The notes under the pieces are model-generated. The model saw only the letters and a program-made list of their open reading frames with translations, searched no databases and was not told the origin of the DNA. The position numbers and the translations under genes are program-made. This document shows positions 30,765-34,064 of a DNA stretch of 34,064 bases, in pieces. The first letter of the stretch is position 1; each line of letters starts with the position of its first letter. The stretch is from JAJTCH01 sp040386195 (lineage in GTDB: Bacteria; Pseudomonadota; Alphaproteobacteria; Rickettsiales; UBA1997), in NCBI GenBank assembly GCA_040386195.1, contig JAZKFV010000004.1, forward strand, positions 1 through 34,064, given 5' to 3'.

Positions 30765-31208
30765 TCATTCCTCACCTCTTTGCGCACTTCTTCTCTCATC
30801 CCGCTCTTTAATCGAAGCGCGTTTGTCATAAAGTTTTTTGCCTTTACAAATTCCCAAATTAATTTTGACAATGTTGCGAGGGTTGAAATACATTGACAGA
30901 GGAATTACCGACAAGCCTTTAGTTTGAATTTTGCCTAATAAATTGGCGATTTGTTTTTTATGAAGCAGCAATTTTCTTGGGCGCAGCGGGGCGTGGTTGA
31001 ATTTGTTGGCGCCTTTATATTCGGCGATGTGCAGGTTTAATAAAACCAACTCACCATTCAAATCGGCAACATAACCGTCGCTAATATTCACCCCGCCAGC
31101 GCGCAGAGATTTGACCTCGCTGCCCAGCAACATAATGCCAGCTTCAATTTCTTCTTCGATAGTGTAGTTAAATCGGGCTTTGCGATTATTGGCGATTTGT
31201 TTACTCAT
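30765..31208 (-). CDS. smpB: SsrA-binding protein SmpB
   Basis: A 147-residue tmRNA partner in trans-translation. The N-terminal ANNRKARFNYTIEEEIEAGI with LLGSEVKSLR, then NINISDGYV-type and RPRKLLLHKKQIANLLGKIQ, and the C-terminal GKKLYDKRASIKERDERRSA tail are complete. It sits one base after the aroE stop and is followed by the toxin-antitoxin pair. tmRNA itself was not found in the window. Confidence 0.96.
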   Translation of the reverse strand: MSKQIANNRKARFNYTIEEEIEAGIMLLGSEVKSLRAGGVNISDGYVADLNGELVLLNLHIAEYKGANKFNHAPLRPRKLLLHKKQIANLLGKIQTKGLSVIPLSMYFNPRNIVKINLGICKGKKLYDKRASIKERDERRSAQRGEE

Positions 31209-31209
31209 T

Positions 31210-32079
31210 TTATTTAGTTGAAAGTTTAATCATTTCATCAATCAGCTTCTGATCAACTACTGGTTTAATTGCAAACCATTTTTCAAAACCAACTACGCCT
31301 TGATAAATCAACATTCCAATGCCAGTTACAATTGGATTGCCTTGATTTTGCGCTTGCTCAAGTAGTTTGGTGATTAATGGTTTATAGACAATATCACAAA
31401 CTAAAGCGGATTTTTTTAGATTGCGCAAATCAATTGTGAGCTCGTCTTTGCCAACCATTCCCAGCGATGTGGAGTTGATCAGCAAATCAAATTCGCCCAA
31501 ATTTTCACTGCGTTTTTGCCAGCTGATCACTTTGATTTTATCAAAACTTTTTGCCAAATTTTCTGCCCGTTCTAAGTTGCGATTAGCAATAACAATTTCA
31601 CCAACTCCTTGATTCAAAAGCCCAAAGACAATCGCCCGCGCTGCGCCTCCCGCGCCCAGCAGCAAAACTTTTTTATTGTGAAAATCAAAATCTGGCTGGC
31701 TGGTTTTAATATTTTGAATAAAACCAAAATGATCCGAATTATCGCCATAAATTTTGCCGTCTTTGATAGTAATCGTATTGATCGCACCAATTTTTTTAGC
31801 AGCCGGGCTGATAAAATTACAAAGTTTTAAAGCAGATTCTTTATGAGGAATTGTAATGTTGCAGCCAGCAAAACCAAGATCGGGAAAGGTTTGTAAAAAA
31901 TTAGAAAATTCCACTTCAGAAACTTTAAGCGGAATATAAACACCATCAATTTTATTTTGCTTCAACCAATAATTATGCAAATAAGGCGACAGAGATTGTG
32001 CAATTGGATCACCAATTACCGCGGCAATTTTGGTGTGATCGGAAAAATTATATTGTTCGAGAAATTGTTCGTAATTCAT
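31210..32079 (-). CDS. aroE: Shikimate dehydrogenase
   Basis: A 289-residue NADP-dependent enzyme reducing 3-dehydroshikimate to shikimate. The substrate site shows SLSP (29-32) and NITIPHK with catalytic K80. D116 lies in NSDHFGF. The dinucleotide fold carries LLGAGGAARAI (140-150), and NSTSLGM follows near 203. A complete shikimate pathway cannot be judged from one gene. It ends one base before smpB, suggesting a shared transcript. Upstream it is separated from virD4 by the heptad palindrome. Confidence 0.95.
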   Translation of the reverse strand: MNYEQFLEQYNFSDHTKIAAVIGDPIAQSLSPYLHNYWLKQNKIDGVYIPLKVSEVEFSNFLQTFPDLGFAGCNITIPHKESALKLCNFISPAAKKIGAINTITIKDGKIYGDNSDHFGFIQNIKTSQPDFDFHNKKVLLLGAGGAARAIVFGLLNQGVGEIVIANRNLERAENLAKSFDKIKVISWQKRSENLGEFDLLINSTSLGMVGKDELTIDLRNLKKSALVCDIVYKPLITKLLEQAQNQGNPIVTGIGMLIYQGVVGFEKWFAIKPVVDQKLIDEMIKLSTK

Positions 32080-32085
32080 ATGTTT

Positions 32086-32163
32086 TAGTCGTAAGTCGTA
32101 AGTCGTAAGTCGTAAGTCGTATTTTTTCTTTACTTACGACTTACGACTTATGACTTACGACTA
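32086..32163. repeat. Heptad (GTAAGTC) palindrome, copy 3, complete
   Basis: The left arm 32086-32121 is five consecutive copies of the 7-base unit (AGTCGTA). The right arm 32131-32163 is the reverse (GACTTAC units with one TATG variant). The arms pair over 33 bases with one mismatch. The sequence fills the 87-base gap between virD4 and aroE. The right arm is 32 bases plus a leading T and ends CGACTA, as in copies 1 and 2. Confidence 0.85.
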
Positions 32164-32166
32164 GTT

Positions 32167-33978
32167 TTAACCGATTGCCGCTTTATCTTTTTTTTCATCA
32201 TCACCATCTTTACTTTTTTTATTTTTACTATGATCAGGCATATAAGGTGCTTGCACTGGAATTTTGATTTTGGGTAATAATCTTTTTTTGAAAATTCGTT
32301 CTTCGTAATATTTAATTTTTTGGCATTTCACTGCTGGCTCAGATTCAATCAGCAAAATTTGCTCATCACGCGGCAGCTGAATAACTTCTTGCGGCAATAA
32401 TAAAGCTCGCTGAGTTTCGGACAAATGCAGCGAGCGCGAACCTGGGTTCAAATCTAAATATTTTGGTTTGTTATAAGAAATTTGGGTGGCGGTTTTATTG
32501 CCCAGCAATTGCGAAATTAAATTGGCAGTTTCCATATTATTCGCCGCAAAAGTTACCCGATAAGTTGAGTTGGATAAAAACGAGTTCATACCACTTTCTT
32601 CGTAAATTCCTTTGAGCTGTTCGGTGTCTTGAATAATCAAAAACAACCGCACCCTGTAACCGCGAAAATAAGCGATGCCAGCTTGAAATTGCTCCATCTT
32701 GCCCAAAGTTGGAAACTCGTCCATCAGCATTAAAACGCCAATTTTTTCATTAGGAGTTGGGGTGTGCGCGGTGAAAAACGCCGCCGCTTGTTGATAAAAA
32801 ATTCCCATCAAAGGCTTCAAGCGGCTAATGTTATCTGGGGTCAAACCGGCATATAAAGTGTGTGGAGTTAATTTAAATTCATTCAAATTAAAATCAGAAG
32901 TTGCAGTGGTGGTGTCAATTAACGGGTTTGCCCACAGTTCTAAAGAAGAGTTGGCGGTGGAAGTGACCGAGCCGCGTTCTTTATCGGGCTTTTGCAAATA
33001 AGCGGCAATATTCATATAAGCAACCGGGTGAATTTTTTTGCCCATCGTATCTAAAACTACCGCCAAATTATAAACCACATCGTCATTTCTTAAGGTGCGC
33101 ACCACCTCGCCAAGAGTGGTTGGTTTGCTGTCATCAAAGCATAAATAAAGCATAATTCCACAGAGCAATGCCCGCGCTTCGTTTTGCCAAAATTCTTGTT
33201 CGGGCAATAAAAAGTTACAAATTTTTTGCACGTCATCAACCATCTTGCCGGGTTTTTTACTAATCCAATCCATCGGGTTGTAGCAATGCGAAACGCCGTC
33301 AGGATCGGCTGGGTTCCACAAATAAACTTTTTGCTTCAAATGCTTTTGCCGCCAGCCCGAAGTGAGCTCATAGTTTTCTAATTTAATATCGTGAATAATC
33401 ACCGAATCGCGCCAGAACAACAAATTAGGAATTACAAACCCCACACCTTTACCCGAACCGGTTGGCGCAAATAATAAACAATGTTGATAGCCATCCGCCA
33501 CCAAAAAACTGCCTTTATATTTTCCCAAAAGCATTCCATGTTTGGCTCTAAGCCCCATTTTTTTAACATCGCGCGGCGTTGCCCAGCGTGCGTTTCCGTG
33601 AATTGATTCGGGTTTTTTGAAAGGACGAAAATCGGCGAGGGGCGCTCTAAAAATAATACAAAGAATGCCTAAAGTTGTGTAAGGAAAAAATGTGGCAACC
33701 CAAAGTTTAGGAACAAAATAATTATAACTTTCAAATTTTAATTGCGCGTAATGTTGAAAATAAAAACCCCAATAATTCATCATCGCTTTAGTCAGCGCCC
33801 AAAATTGCTGCATTAAAGTGAAATCAAAATAAGCCTTAATAACTTTCCAATCATTGTTGATGCTGATCAAAACCAAAACTCCGGTCGCATAAAAACAGCC
33901 CAACAAAATCACCAAAGCTAAAAAAGTGATAATAACAAAATTTCTCAAATGCCGCACTGCAGCAATATCGTCACCCAT
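32167..33978 (-). CDS. virD4: Type IV secretion coupling protein VirD4
   Basis: A 603-residue membrane ATPase that feeds substrates into the type IV secretion system. Two N-terminal hydrophobic regions (about 13-40 and 92-110) anchor it. HGNARWA (128-134) precedes Walker A in FAPTGSGKGVGFVIPN (170-185). Walker B is LMLMDEFPTLGKME (416-429). TFAANNMETANLISQLLGNKT is also family-typical. The C-terminus is lysine-rich (KNKKSKDGDDEKKDKAAIG). It belongs to the Rickettsiales vir homolog (rvh) type. The other vir genes (virB8-B11) may lie beyond the right edge on the minus strand, upstream. A role in exporting the nearby ankyrin proteins is an inference. Confidence 0.94.
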   Translation of the reverse strand: MGDDIAAVRHLRNFVIITFLALVILLGCFYATGVLVLISINNDWKVIKAYFDFTLMQQFWALTKAMMNYWGFYFQHYAQLKFESYNYFVPKLWVATFFPYTTLGILCIIFRAPLADFRPFKKPESIHGNARWATPRDVKKMGLRAKHGMLLGKYKGSFLVADGYQHCLLFAPTGSGKGVGFVIPNLLFWRDSVIIHDIKLENYELTSGWRQKHLKQKVYLWNPADPDGVSHCYNPMDWISKKPGKMVDDVQKICNFLLPEQEFWQNEARALLCGIMLYLCFDDSKPTTLGEVVRTLRNDDVVYNLAVVLDTMGKKIHPVAYMNIAAYLQKPDKERGSVTSTANSSLELWANPLIDTTTATSDFNLNEFKLTPHTLYAGLTPDNISRLKPLMGIFYQQAAAFFTAHTPTPNEKIGVLMLMDEFPTLGKMEQFQAGIAYFRGYRVRLFLIIQDTEQLKGIYEESGMNSFLSNSTYRVTFAANNMETANLISQLLGNKTATQISYNKPKYLDLNPGSRSLHLSETQRALLLPQEVIQLPRDEQILLIESEPAVKCQKIKYYEERIFKKRLLPKIKIPVQAPYMPDHSKNKKSKDGDDEKKDKAAIG

Positions 33979-34064
33979 TTTTGATTAAAGTTTGTTTTGC
34001 AATTTAATAGTTTCAATATCCTAGTTTGAAGTAAAGCCACCAAATCTACTCGGTGTCATCCCGG

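Noticed and set aside
32086..32163. CRISPR-like array
   Set aside because: The units are seven bases, adjacent without spacers, and reversed on the second arm; no cas genes are near.
34053..34064. Start of another repeat (GTGTCATCCCGG)
   Set aside because: It resembles the opening of dispersed rickettsial palindromes but is cut by the window edge, so it cannot be supported.

Overview
The window looks like a chromosomal segment of an intracellular alphaproteobacterium of the order Rickettsiales. The DNA is AT-rich and uses the standard code. The S10-spc-alpha ribosomal genes have the alphaproteobacterial order, with adk between secY and rpsM. The window also has a VirD4 coupling protein of the rickettsial (rvh) type, two ankyrin-repeat proteins, and many short palindromic repeats like those of Rickettsia, one of them inside the recG reading frame. 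Genus and family cannot be fixed from this sequence; Midichloriaceae or a free branch of Rickettsiales is only a guess.

Region 1 (82-14319, all + strand) is a ribosomal super-operon: rpsJ, rplC, rplD, rplW, rplB, rpsS, rplV, rpsC, rplP, rpmC, rpsQ, rplN, rplX, rplE, rpsN, rpsH, rplF, rplR, rpsE, rpmD, rplO, secY, adk, rpsM, rpsK, rpoA, rplQ, then rplS. Genes mostly overlap or lie a few bases apart. Four gaps break this compactness and hold inverted repeats: rplF-rplR, rpmD-rplO, rpsM-rpsK and rpsK-rpoA.

Region 2 (14388-18691, + strand) holds a putative lipoprotein, a one-helix membrane protein, a UbiB/ABC1-type kinase-like protein, acetyl-CoA synthetase and aspartate 1-decarboxylase (panD). 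rsmE follows on the minus strand and overlaps panD tail to tail. pstC and pstA, the two phosphate-transport permeases, come next, separated by a 302-base gap full of palindromes; pstB, pstS and phoU are not in the window.

Region 3 (22259-27037) is the accessory, host-facing part: a 1287-residue ankyrin-repeat protein with a charged nuclear-signal-like tail, and a convergent 299-residue ankyrin protein on the minus strand. Both are candidate secreted effectors.

Region 4 (27127-33978) has folP on +, then a minus-strand series read as virD4, aroE, smpB, a RelE-like toxin and its HTH antitoxin, and recG. recG carries a 33-codon palindromic insertion that is open in frame and homologous to the palindrome between pstC and pstA. 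A third repeat family, built from the heptad GTAAGTC, occurs at the left edge, before panD, and between virD4 and aroE.

The most noteworthy material is the set of palindromic repeats (in ribosomal operon gaps, between pst genes, and inside recG) and the ankyrin/VirD4 host-interaction genes. I saw no clearly new multi-gene system. No tRNA, rRNA, CRISPR array, transposase or phage genes were recognised.
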